Below the pieces are notes generated by a model. The model was given only the letters and a program-made list of their open reading frames with translations. It did no database searches and was not told where the DNA came from. The position numbers and the translations under genes were made by a program. Of a stretch of DNA of 35,422 nucleotides, positions 1-5,573 are shown in pieces. Within the stretch, counting starts at the first letter, position 1; every line of letters begins with the position of its first letter. This DNA is from Dokdonella sp. (GTDB lineage: Bacteria; Pseudomonadota; Gammaproteobacteria; Xanthomonadales; Rhodanobacteraceae): NCBI GenBank assembly GCA_030150315.1, contig JASLGB010000242.1, positions 1 through 35,422 on the forward strand, in the 5' to 3' direction.

Positions 1-1
1 G

Positions 2-79
2 CGGATGGCGAAGCTGCAAAAAGCCAGCGGACCGATCACCTGGTCGCGCCTCGGCGCACTGCCGCAGGAGTCCACATGA
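2..79 (+). CDS. C-terminal end of an unknown upstream gene (partial)
   Basis: An open frame enters from the left edge and stops at TGA 77-79, overlapping the ATG of the HNH gene by 4 nt (ATGA). The same tight overlap is used throughout this phage, so the fragment is probably a real gene end. About 25 residues are visible, ending in ALPQEST; no family can be assigned. Confidence 0.55.
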   Translation, partial: RMAKLQKASGPITWSRLGALPQEST

Positions 80-588
80 GCCGCGGCGTGAACAAGGCTG
101 CCCTCGTGAGTTCGTACGCATCGGGTCGCAGCATTCCGGAAGTGGCGAGTGAGCACTCGGTTTCTCGAAGCGCTGTGCGAAAAGCGGCCCTAGAAGCAGG
201 AATTCTTCGAAGTCGTGCGGCCGGAGTTCGGCTTGCGGCGCGGAATGGAAAGCTCGGCAGCGGAACCCGAGGCAAGGCTCGCTTGTTCACGGCAGAGCAT
301 CGCCAATCCGTGAAGAAGGCCGCCATTCAGCGTGGCGCTGAGCGAGGCGCCGGCTACACCATCAAGCCCAACGGATACATGGAATTCACGCGCGGCCCGC
401 ACAAGGGGCGCGCAATCCACCGAGTGGTGGCGGAGCAAATGATTGGAAGGCCGCTTGGCCATGACGAAGTTGTCCACCACCGGGATTCAAATAGGCGGAA
501 CAACTCACCAGAGAACCTCGAAGTAATGACGCGCGCTGAGCACACCCGACTTCACCGGCAGGAGGCAAACCATGGCAAGGGGCGTTAA
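76..588 (+). CDS. HNH homing-type endonuclease with N-terminal helix-turn-helix
   Basis: 170 aa. Residues about 10-40 (SGRSIPEVASEHSVSRSAVR) look like a helix-turn-helix, a common DNA-recognition part of phage HNH endonucleases. The C-terminal third carries an HNH_3-type nuclease core: HRVVAEQMIGRPL, then VVHHRDSNRRNNSPENLEVM, with the paired His, the conserved Asn residues and a final E-H-x-x-x-H. It should nick or cut double-stranded DNA with a bound metal. It overlaps the upstream partial gene by 4 nt and the ssb start by 17 nt, so it is co-transcribed with replication genes. It may be a free-standing homing endonuclease or a phage DNA-processing enzyme; the sequence does not decide between these. 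Confidence 0.85.
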   Translation: MSRGVNKAALVSSYASGRSIPEVASEHSVSRSAVRKAALEAGILRSRAAGVRLAARNGKLGSGTRGKARLFTAEHRQSVKKAAIQRGAERGAGYTIKPNGYMEFTRGPHKGRAIHRVVAEQMIGRPLGHDEVVHHRDSNRRNNSPENLEVMTRAEHTRLHRQEANHGKGR

Positions 589-1054
589 TCGCGTGATCCT
601 GGTAGGCAATCTCGGCGCCGACCCCGAGACGCGCTACACCACCAACGGCGGCGCGATCACGAACATCCGCATCGCGACATCGGAGCAGTGGCGCGACAAG
701 CAAACCGGCGAGCAGCAGGAGCGCACCGAATGGCACCGCGTGGTGCTGTTCGGCAAGCTCGGCGAAATCGCCGGCGAGTACCTGAAGAAGGGCCGTCAGG
801 TCTACATCGAAGGCTCGCTGCGCACGAACAAGTACACCGACAAGGAAGGCATCGAGCGCTACACCACCGACATCGTCGCCAACGAGATGCAAATGCTCGG
901 CGGCGGTGGCCGCGAAAACGACCAGGGCGCACCGCAGCGGCAGCAACCCAGTGGCTCAAGCGCAGCGGCACGACAGTACGCCGACGCGAAGGCCGGCAAC
1001 CGCAGCGCATCACCGCCGCCCGAGGACTTCACCGACGACGACATTCCGTTCTAG
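572..1054 (+). CDS. ssb: Single-stranded DNA-binding protein
   Basis: 160 aa, close to the length of bacterial SSB. The N-terminal OB fold is clear (GVNRVILVGNLGADPETRYT, then the EWHRVVLFGKLGEIAGEYLKKG region and the RTNKYTDKEGIERYTT segment). A Gly/Gln/Ser-rich linker follows, and the protein ends in the acidic tip DDDIPF that in SSBs recruits replication and repair partners. It coats single-stranded DNA during phage replication. The ATG at 572 lies inside the end of the HNH gene. The stop codon is followed 5 nt later by the first attC-like element. This matters because SSB is known from integron work to compete with folding of attC hairpins. Confidence 0.97.
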   Translation: MARGVNRVILVGNLGADPETRYTTNGGAITNIRIATSEQWRDKQTGEQQERTEWHRVVLFGKLGEIAGEYLKKGRQVYIEGSLRTNKYTDKEGIERYTTDIVANEMQMLGGGGRENDQGAPQRQQPSGSSAAARQYADAKAGNRSASPPPEDFTDDDIPF

Positions 1055-1059
1055 GTCCC

Positions 1060-1105
1060 GAATTAAGAGGCGGCGAAGCCGTCCGCCTTGAATGAACTGT
1101 TATGC
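1060..1105 (+). repeat. attC-like site 1, left-truncated (array boundary)
   Basis: GAATTAAG (1060-1067), a GC-rich hairpin around loop GAA (1068-1082), CTTGAATGAACTG, then core GTTATGC (1099-1105). It is almost identical to site 2, but the expected left core RYYYAAC is missing; the sequence runs straight from the ssb stop into the hairpin. The intact right core marks the start of the first cassette. The ATG at 1092 inside the element is in frame with the next gene, but a better start with a Shine-Dalgarno lies at 1131. Confidence 0.8.
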
Positions 1106-1130
1106 CGCAGACGCGGCAGAGGAAGAAAGA

Positions 1131-1322
1131 ATGCAGTACATCATTGCTTGGCTGCTGTGCGTTTCGATGACGTTGGCGCACGTACTCACCGACGACGTTG
1201 ATTGGAAATGGTTGGCGATCAGCGACATTAACGTGACCGTCTGGCTGGGCGTTGCTTACATGATCGGCAAGTGCCGGAAGACAACGACGGTGAAAATCAT
1301 CAAGCTGAAAGATGCGGCATAA
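1131..1322 (+). CDS. Cassette-borne small membrane protein, unknown function
   Basis: 63 aa. Two hydrophobic stretches are visible: residues 3-18 (YIIAWLLCVSMTLAHV) and about 37-47 (VTVWLGVAYMI). A Lys-rich tail follows (KCRKTTTVKIIKLKD), predicting a small two-pass inner-membrane protein. The start was chosen at 1131 because GAGGAAGAAAG lies just upstream; an in-frame ATG at 1092 within attC-like site 1 would add 13 residues. The TAA stop is part of the left core GCATAAC of site 2. The gene sits alone in a cassette running from 1100 to 1367. I do not recognise a family. Confidence 0.7.
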   Translation: MQYIIAWLLCVSMTLAHVLTDDVDWKWLAISDINVTVWLGVAYMIGKCRKTTTVKIIKLKDAA

Positions 1323-1373
1323 CGCTTGAATTAAGTGGCGGCGAAGCCGTCCGCCTTGAATGACGTGTTGGGG
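1314..1373 (+). repeat. attC-like site 2
   Basis: Left core GCATAAC (1317-1323), TGAATTAAG, GC hairpin with GAA loop, CTTGAATGACGT, right core GTTGGGG (1367-1373; final base not the consensus Y). The extended left core GCGGCATAAC (1314-1323) is the exact reverse complement of GTTATGCCGC (1099-1108), the start of the same cassette. This is the pairing expected of an integrated integron cassette. Extra unpaired bases lie in the right arm. Confidence 0.88.
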
Positions 1374-1400
1374 TGCGCCCGGCCACGGAACGGAGCAATC

Positions 1401-1685
1401 ATGATCACAGATAGAGCGCACGCAGTTAGATGGGCGAAGAGAGTAATCCGGAGTCTCGGGAACGAAATCATTTATTCGCGGTGGCACTGGACAACAAATG
1501 CACACACGACGGCATGCGGGCGTCTGATTAGCGTGATCTCTGACACGCCCCACACGCTGCCCGAAGCCGATGACGACTCAGCACGAGTGGATTGCGCACA
1601 GTGCATCAAGCAGATGCAGCCCAACGCAGAGCTGTGCGGCTCGCCGGAGCGCAGCGTAGGCGAGTCCGAACGAGCGCCGGGTTAG
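1401..1685 (+). CDS. Cassette-borne hypothetical protein with Cys residues
   Basis: 94 aa, starting at ATG 1401 behind ACGGAGC. The first part (MITDRAHAVRWAKRVIRSLG) is a basic amphipathic segment. A CGRLISVISDTP stretch and a later C-x-x-C (DCAQC) could form a small metal site, but the spacing matches no family I know. The last ~20 residues (from NAELCGSPERS to the end) are read through attC-like site 3, and the stop TAG (1683-1685) lies inside its right core. Only the part before about residue 74 is therefore likely to be ancestral protein. It is the single gene of the cassette 1368-1681. Confidence 0.6.
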   Translation: MITDRAHAVRWAKRVIRSLGNEIIYSRWHWTTNAHTTACGRLISVISDTPHTLPEADDDSARVDCAQCIKQMQPNAELCGSPERSVGESERAPG

Positions 1686-1687
1686 GC
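1616..1687 (+). repeat. attC-like site 3 (divergent, longest)
   Basis: Left core GCCCAAC (1619-1625) and right core GTTAGGC (1681-1687), 69 bp apart end to end. The internal hairpin pairs CTCGCC with GGCGAG around a longer loop and differs in sequence from the other sites. The extended left core GCAGCCCAAC matches the reverse complement of its cassette start (1367-1376) at 9 of 10 positions. It is the only site not of the GAATTAAG type, so this cassette probably has a different origin. Confidence 0.75.
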
Positions 1688-1702
1688 GCGGAGGATTGAG
1701 AA

Positions 1703-1888
1703 ATGGGAATGCTACCGAATGACGTTGCACGATGCGCCGGAGTTGGTGACGACGAAGAAGGCTGGCGCGAAGGCTGCGAAGACTGCGCCCGCAGACTGGC
1801 TGAATCAACCAGTGACGTATCGGCATGGATGATGCCACCGGCCATCATTGCATTCTGGTGCGAGTTCAGGATAGCGCCTAACGACTGA
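1703..1888 (+). CDS. Cassette-borne hypothetical acidic protein
   Basis: 61 aa starting at ATG 1703 behind GGAGGATTGAGAA, a strong ribosome site 15-20 nt after the cassette core. Visible features: an acidic helix with paired Cys (GWREGCEDCARRLAEST), then WMMPPAIIAFWCEF, which is hydrophobic. The last residues (APND) come from attC-like site 4, where the TGA stop lies (1886-1888). A segment of the type 'WxxGCxxCARR' is common in short phage proteins of unknown role; I cannot name it. Confidence 0.65.
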   Translation: MGMLPNDVARCAGVGDDEEGWREGCEDCARRLAESTSDVSAWMMPPAIIAFWCEFRIAPND

Positions 1889-1935
1889 ATTAAGCCGCGC
1901 CGCGAAGCGGCGTCGGCTTGAATGAACTGTTAGGC
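1874..1935 (+). repeat. attC-like site 4 (60 bp, aadA-type)
   Basis: Cores GCCTAAC (1876-1882) and GTTAGGC (1929-1935) are perfect complements. Between them lie TGAATTAAGCCG, the stem-loop CGCCGCGAAGCGGCG and CGGCTTGAATGAACT. GCGCCTAAC (1874-1882) is the exact complement of GTTAGGCGC (1681-1689), the start of its cassette. The minus strand closely matches, from memory, the 60-bp attC of aadA cassettes. The additional C and A expected in L'' are present but in the right-hand arm of the plus strand. Confidence 0.92.
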
Positions 1936-1955
1936 GGCATTACAGGAGAACTGAA

Positions 1956-2213
1956 ATGTGTATTCACAAGTACAAAGTATGGTGGCCAGAGCAAGGGCAA
2001 ACGCAAGACGATGCCCGCGTATTTGAAGGTTTTGACCATGAGGGCGCGGCGGCAGCATGGGCCGACTGGTACGACCACTACAGCGCAGACTATCTGATCG
2101 TTGGTGGAGCAACGCCGGAAGTGCAGGTGCTGCGCGAAGGTGAAGCGTGTCCGAGAACCGTTCTGGTGATGGGCGAGACAACGCGCGTATACAGCGGTCA
2201 TCTTGCCGCCTAA
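1956..2213 (+). CDS. Cassette-borne small acidic protein, unknown function
   Basis: 85 aa, starting at ATG 1956 behind ACAGGAGAACTGAA. It is well-behaved and globular-looking: VWWPEQGQTQDDARVFEGF, then AAAAWADWYDHYSADYLIVG, then a beta-rich end (VQVLREGE, TVLVMGETTRVYSG). High Trp/Tyr/Asp content and a clear strong ribosome site make this the most convincing protein of the cassettes. The stop TAA overlaps the left core of site 5. The family is not recognised. The pattern 'DDARxFEGFDHEGAAxxWADWYD' suggests a small phage or cassette domain of one alpha-beta fold. Confidence 0.82.
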   Translation: MCIHKYKVWWPEQGQTQDDARVFEGFDHEGAAAAWADWYDHYSADYLIVGGATPEVQVLREGEACPRTVLVMGETTRVYSGHLAA

Positions 2214-2269
2214 CGCTTGAGTTGAGCTGCCGCAGCGAAGCTGCGGTCAGCCCGGACGAATTGTTAGCC
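2205..2269 (+). repeat. attC-like site 5
   Basis: Cores GCCTAAC (2208-2214) and GTTAGCC (2263-2269), 62 bp overall. The hairpin CCGCAGC-GAA-GCTGCGG is flanked by GAGCTG/CAGCCC, with one unpaired T in the right arm. GCCGCCTAAC (2205-2214) exactly complements GTTAGGCGGC (1929-1938), the beginning of its cassette. The flanking bases differ from sites 1, 2, 4 and 6 (TTGAGTTGAGC instead of TGAATTAAG), so this is a second attC subtype. Confidence 0.9.
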
Positions 2270-2295
2270 GGCCACGCCGGCAGGAGAAGTGAAAA

Positions 2296-2478
2296 ATGCA
2301 GCTTTGTGGAAAATTGTACGAAATAGGCATGCTCGAAGGCTCTGGTGCGCGCGGTATCCGCGTCGAGAGCAACGGCGAAACCGTCGAGCTTTCTGGCATG
2401 ACCGTGGCCGAACTGAAAAGCATCGCTGGCCTTTGGGGCGAACAAGTGACAATCACGATTGAGCCGGCTAACACCTGA
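2296..2478 (+). CDS. Cassette-borne 60-aa hypothetical protein
   Basis: 60 aa from ATG 2296, preceded by GGCAGGAGAAGTGAAAA. Predicted small alpha-beta protein: strands around LYEIGML and IRVESNGETVELS, a helix MTVAELKSIAGLWG, then a strand VTITIEP. The stop lies just inside attC-like site 6 (TGA 2476-2478). It occupies the cassette 2264-2519 alone. No known family is recognised. Confidence 0.78.
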   Translation: MQLCGKLYEIGMLEGSGARGIRVESNGETVELSGMTVAELKSIAGLWGEQVTITIEPANT

Positions 2479-2525
2479 ATTAAGCCGAGCCCCGAAGGGG
2501 CGTCGGCTTGAATGAACTGTTAGCG
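2463..2525 (+). repeat. attC-like site 6 (60 bp)
   Basis: Cores GGCTAAC (2466-2472) and GTTAGCG (2519-2525) with TGAATTAAGCCG, hairpin GCCCC-GAA-GGGGC and CGGCTTGAATGAACT between. GCCGGCTAAC (2463-2472) exactly complements GTTAGCCGGC (2263-2272), the start of its own cassette. Unpaired bases lie in the right arm, as in sites 1-5. Confidence 0.92.
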
Positions 2526-2545
2526 CCCTGCCGCACGGAGGACCC

Positions 2546-2797
2546 ATGGCACACCGCACTGAAACCGGGTTTGAAACCAAGAATCTCCGCGTGGAGCTCT
2601 TGACCGATGGCCTTGTCCGCGTGCTGAACACGCGGAATGGGCAGTACGTTGAAGTCTCGCAGTCCGACAAGGGCATGAAGTCCTTTGTCCACTGCGGGCA
2701 CATGGAGCCGGACGAACTGGCGCGCTATTTGGGCGCTAACAAGCGTTATCCGTCGGAAACGACTGATAACGCGACGAGAAACCCAAACGGGAATTGA
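2546..2797 (+). CDS. Hypothetical protein of the last cassette, reading through a broken attC site
   Basis: 83 aa from ATG 2546 behind ACGGAGGACCC. Beta-rich middle: KNLRVELLTDGLVRVLN, then GQYVEVSQSDKG. The C-terminal ~20 residues, from about GANKRYPSE, are encoded by the attC remnant and hairpin at 2731-2771, so the original protein probably ended earlier and acquired a new tail when the site was lost. The stop TGA ends 2 nt before the next start. No family is recognised. Confidence 0.75.
   Translation: MAHRTETGFETKNLRVELLTDGLVRVLNTRNGQYVEVSQSDKGMKSFVHCGHMEPDELARYLGANKRYPSETTDNATRNPNGN
2731..2750 (+). repeat. attC-like site 7, internally deleted remnant
   Basis: GGGCGCTAAC (2731-2740) is the exact complement of GTTAGCGCCC (2519-2528), so the left core of the last cassette is intact. 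Only AAGC separates it from a GTTATCC (2744-2750) that resembles a right core. The ~45-bp hairpin seen in the other sites is missing, and a gene reads through. I read this as a deleted attC marking the right border of the array. Confidence 0.65.
2743..2771 (+). other. 12-bp imperfect hairpin with GAAA tetraloop
   Basis: CGTTATCCGTCG and CGACTGATAACG pair over 12 positions with one mismatch, around GAAA. It overlaps the right half of the broken attC site and lies inside the end of the 83-aa gene. No T-tract follows, so it is a poor intrinsic terminator. It could be an RNA structure, a protein-binding palindrome or a decayed attC. Confidence 0.6.
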
Positions 2798-2799
2798 TC

Positions 2800-3066
2800 A
2801 TGGCAAACCGAAACACTGAACCACGCGCCGATTCATCCCCGCCCCAGGGCGCCGTCGTCATCAGCGCGCTGAGCCACGAGGGCCTGCGCGTAGAAACTGC
2901 CGGCGGCAAGCGCGTGCGGATGGCGGTTGTCGACGACGACGGCAACGTCATCGCCGCCGGCGATGAAGTCGCCGCTGCCGCGTTCGAGGCGTCGGTCAAA
3001 TCCTACCGCGCGTTTCTGCGCGGCACCGGCCACATCCGCGAGCTTGCCCGCCCCGTGACCCCTTGA
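2800..3066 (+). CDS. Hypothetical 88-aa protein
   Basis: 88 aa from ATG 2800; a TTG at 2794 would add two residues. The N-terminus is polar and probably disordered. It is followed by AVVISALSHEGLRVETAGGK, then RMAVVDDDGNVIAAGDEVAA, which looks like a small beta-sandwich or beta-hairpin unit, and a C-terminal helix (AAAFEASVKSYRAFLRGTG). No attC-like element follows, so this gene lies outside the cassette array. It is 85 bp upstream of the recombinase. Function unknown. Confidence 0.72.
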   Translation: MANRNTEPRADSSPPQGAVVISALSHEGLRVETAGGKRVRMAVVDDDGNVIAAGDEVAAAAFEASVKSYRAFLRGTGHIRELARPVTP

Positions 3067-3115
3067 TCTGTAGTTTATAGTTGGTTGCCTTCGGGCACCC
3101 TAACGATGTGAACGC

Positions 3116-3121
3116 TATACT
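3116..3121 (+). promoter_or_regulatory. Possible -10 box upstream of the serine recombinase
   Basis: TATACT preceded by GC, 30 nt upstream of the recombinase ATG in an 85-bp intergenic gap. No convincing -35 hexamer lies 16-18 nt before it, so this would be a weak or activator-dependent promoter. A small UUCG-type hairpin (3083-3099) lies just upstream. Confidence 0.3.
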
Positions 3122-3151
3122 GGGGTTTCTGCGGCGGCTCATAGCGCGGTC

Positions 3152-4810
3152 ATGCCTCAAAACCCCAGAGTTTACAGCTATCTGCGCTTCAGCGACCCGC
3201 GGCAGGCCGCCGGCAGCAGCGCGGACCGGCAGCTCGAGTATGCCCGGCGGTGGGCCAGCGATCGCGGGATGACGCTGGACGCCGCGCTGTCGATGCAAGA
3301 CGAAGGCTTGTCGGCGTACCACCAGCGTCACGTCACGCGCGGCGCGCTCGGCGTGTTTTTGCAGGCCGTGGATGAGGGGCGCATCACACGCGGGTCGGTG
3401 TTGATCGTGGAGGGGCTGGACCGTCTCAGCCGCGCGGAGCCGATCCAAGCTCAGGCGCAGCTCGCGCAGATCATCAACGCCGGCATCACGGTCGTCACAG
3501 CGAGCGATGGCCGCGAGTACAACCGCAACGGGCTGAAAGCGCAGCCGATGGACCTCGTGTACAGCCTGCTCGTGATGATCCGAGCGCACGAAGAATCAGA
3601 CACAAAATCCAAGCGCGTGCGCGCCGCGATCCACCGGCAATGCCAGGGCTGGATCGCGGGGACATGGCGCGGCGTAGTTCGCAACGGTCGCGATCCGCAC
3701 TGGCAGCGGCTGGACGCCGGCGAGTTTCGCATCGTTGAAGAACGTGCGGCCGCCGTGCACCGGGCTATCGAGCTGTTCGTCCGCGGGTACGGCGGCAAGC
3801 AGATCATGTCCGCGCTGGAATCCGAGGGCCTGCAACTGACGAACGGCGGCAACCCGGCCGGGCAGCTCTATCGCATCATCCGCAACCGCGCACTGACCGG
3901 TGAGAAGCTGATCGAAGTCGACGGCCAGGAGTACCGCCTAGAGGGCTACTACCCGCCCCTGCTGACCCCGGCCGAGTTCGCCGAGCTGCAGCACCTGGCC
4001 GCCGCGCGCGCGCGCATCAAAGGCGGAAGCGAGATCCCAGCGATTATCACCGGCATGCGCCTGACGACCTGCGGCTACTGCGGCAGCGCCGTTGCGTCGC
4101 AAAATTTGATGGGGCGAAAGCGGCGCGAGGATGGCAAGCCGCAGGACGGTCACCGCCGCCTGATCTGCGTCGGAAACTCGCAGGGCAGTGGCTGCGCAGT
4201 CGCCGGCAGTTGCAGCGTCGTGCCGATCGAGCGGGCGCTGATGGCGTTCTGCGCGGACAAGATGAACCTTCGGCGACTGCTCAAGGGCAGCAGCCGCAGC
4301 GAGGCGCTGGCGTCAGAGCTTGCCGTTGCCCGCGCGCATGCCGCGGACGTCGCAGCGAAGATCGAACGCATCACCGACGCGATGTTGTCCGACGCCGGCG
4401 CCACAGCGCCGGCCTCTTTTCTGCGCCGCGCCCGCGAAATGGAGGCCGAACTGGAGCAGGAGCGCGGCCGCATCGCACGCATCGAGAACGATCTTTCCGC
4501 CGCAACGTCCGCGCCCACTCCCGCCGCCGCTGCCGTGTGGGCTGAGCTGGCCGTCGGCGTCGCGGATCTCGACGTCGATGTCCGCATGCGAGCCCGGCAG
4601 CTCATCGCAGACACGTTCGAGCGCATCGTGATCTACCACCGCGGCCGCGTGCCAGGGCCTGCGCAGAAGCGAACCGGCACGATCGACATCGTGCTGATCG
4701 CGAAGCGCGGCGCCACGCGGCTACTGCAGATTGATCGGCAAAGCGGTGAGTGGAAAGCCGGCGAGGACGTCGACGCAACGGAGCTTCCGCTGCCGCCGGC
4801 GGCGAGGTAG
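3152..4810 (+). CDS. int: Large serine recombinase (probable phage integrase)
   Basis: 552 aa, typical for large serine integrases. The N-terminal resolvase domain has the nucleophile in YSYLRFSDPRQ (Ser14), with R12 and the downstream Arg residues in SADRQLEYAR and the conserved GLDRLSR (residues 88-94). The recombinase domain follows (helical segment YGGKQIMSALESEG near residue 215). A zinc ribbon comes next (TTCGYCGSAV, Cys307 and Cys310, with a second Cys group near 340-355), then a long Ala/Glu/Arg coiled coil (about 380-470) and a basic C-terminus. These enzymes join attP and attB without host supercoiling and reverse with a directionality factor. No att site is recognisable here. The gene converges on the minus-strand late unit with 104 bp between. 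Confidence 0.95.
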   Translation: MPQNPRVYSYLRFSDPRQAAGSSADRQLEYARRWASDRGMTLDAALSMQDEGLSAYHQRHVTRGALGVFLQAVDEGRITRGSVLIVEGLDRLSRAEPIQAQAQLAQIINAGITVVTASDGREYNRNGLKAQPMDLVYSLLVMIRAHEESDTKSKRVRAAIHRQCQGWIAGTWRGVVRNGRDPHWQRLDAGEFRIVEERAAAVHRAIELFVRGYGGKQIMSALESEGLQLTNGGNPAGQLYRIIRNRALTGEKLIEVDGQEYRLEGYYPPLLTPAEFAELQHLAAARARIKGGSEIPAIITGMRLTTCGYCGSAVASQNLMGRKRREDGKPQDGHRRLICVGNSQGSGCAVAGSCSVVPIERALMAFCADKMNLRRLLKGSSRSEALASELAVARAHAADVAAKIERITDAMLSDAGATAPASFLRRAREMEAELEQERGRIARIENDLSAATSAPTPAAAAVWAELAVGVADLDVDVRMRARQLIADTFERIVIYHRGRVPGPAQKRTGTIDIVLIAKRGATRLLQIDRQSGEWKAGEDVDATELPLPPAAR

Positions 4811-4914
4811 AGCGCCCCATCAGTCGGCATGCAGAGCAACCCACGCGCGGGATGCGTTCGCCAGGACTTCAGGGGCGCGGCCAGATTGACGGCGCGGCGC
4901 GCGGCGGTGAATCG

Positions 4915-5136
4915 TCAGTCCCCGCGGCGCACTGTAGGAAAACGGATCGAAGCACTTCGCAGCGCATGCTCTACCGCCGCACGCTTGCTGCCGTGCGCAT
5001 CGACAAGGGCGGACAGCGACGCGATGGCGGCCGGATCGGTGAGAATCACGTCGACGCGCATGCCGCCGTCGCTGATCGTCCGTGCGCGCGACTTCGCGAC
5101 ACGCTCGGATGCCGTTTTCGGGGCCGTTTTCTTCAC
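4915..5136 (-). CDS. Ribbon-helix-helix DNA-binding protein
   Basis: 73 aa starting at GTG 5136, which overlaps the upstream stop as GTGA. A basic N-terminus (KKTAPKTASERVAKSRART) precedes RVDVILTDPAAIASLSALVD and GSKRAAVEHALRSA. This is the beta-strand / helix / helix pattern of CopG/MetJ-like ribbon-helix-helix repressors, in which a short polar strand from each monomer of a dimer enters the DNA major groove. It is the last gene of a four-gene unit that begins with a promoter containing a palindrome, making it a candidate autorepressor. The target is inferred, not seen. Confidence 0.7.
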   Translation of the reverse strand: MKKTAPKTASERVAKSRARTISDGGMRVDVILTDPAAIASLSALVDAHGSKRAAVEHALRSASIRFPTVRRGD

Positions 5137-5573
5137 CAACCCTCCCTCCGCACAAGCGCCATCCCGACAGTTTTTGTCCAAACATCGAACCAAGGCGGCA
5201 GCACGAATTCCGGCGCGTAGCAGCGGACAGCGCACCACGGCGCAGCGGCCGGCATGTCCACATCGCTCAGCGCGTCGCCGCCGCCCGCTCGCAACGCGGC
5301 CCACAGCCCGGGTGCCGCGCGGCTGTGTAGGCACACACCTACATCCGCCAGCGGCGCGCCCTCGTCCCAGAGCCGCACCAGAGCGCGCTTGCCGCTGATC
5401 TCGCCCGTGACTGCATACGGGCCGGCGCGCTTGCCGACCGCGCCGGGCACGCCAAGGGTTAGCGGAATCAGCGCTTGATCGATGACGCGGGCCTCTTCTG
5501 CCGCGTCGACGTCATCCGCGGTGACGCGCTCGCTCACGCCGTCGTTGAGCACCACCCACGTAACGTACTTCAT
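5133..5573 (-). CDS. Hypothetical 146-aa protein
   Basis: 146 aa from ATG 5573, overlapping the upstream stop by 4 nt. It begins KYVTWVVLNDGVSERVTADD, followed by a long region with predicted beta strands (AVTGEISGKRALVRLWDEG) and a Trp/Pro-rich end (CYAPEFVLPPWFDVWTKT). No signal peptide or membrane segment is visible. It is the third gene of the unit behind the promoter at 6630-6658. No family is recognised. Confidence 0.75.
   Translation of the reverse strand: MKYVTWVVLNDGVSERVTADDVDAAEEARVIDQALIPLTLGVPGAVGKRAGPYAVTGEISGKRALVRLWDEGAPLADVGVCLHSRAAPGLWAALRAGGGDALSDVDMPAAAPWCAVRCYAPEFVLPPWFDVWTKTVGMALVRREGW

Noticed and set aside
1890..2701. Minus-strand frames over the cassettes (1890-2201, 2480-2701) ending in peptides like SSFKPTPLRG
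   Set aside because: The ending is simply the translation of attC-type sequence. These frames lack ribosome sites and conflict with the better plus-strand genes. They do help reveal the polarity of the sites.
3083..3099. Hairpin with TTCG loop before the recombinase as an intrinsic terminator
   Set aside because: The stem is short with a bulge and no T-tract follows.
4811..4914. Terminator or att site between the convergent units
   Set aside because: I see GC-rich sequence only, with no hairpin plus T-run and no recognisable repeat to support either.
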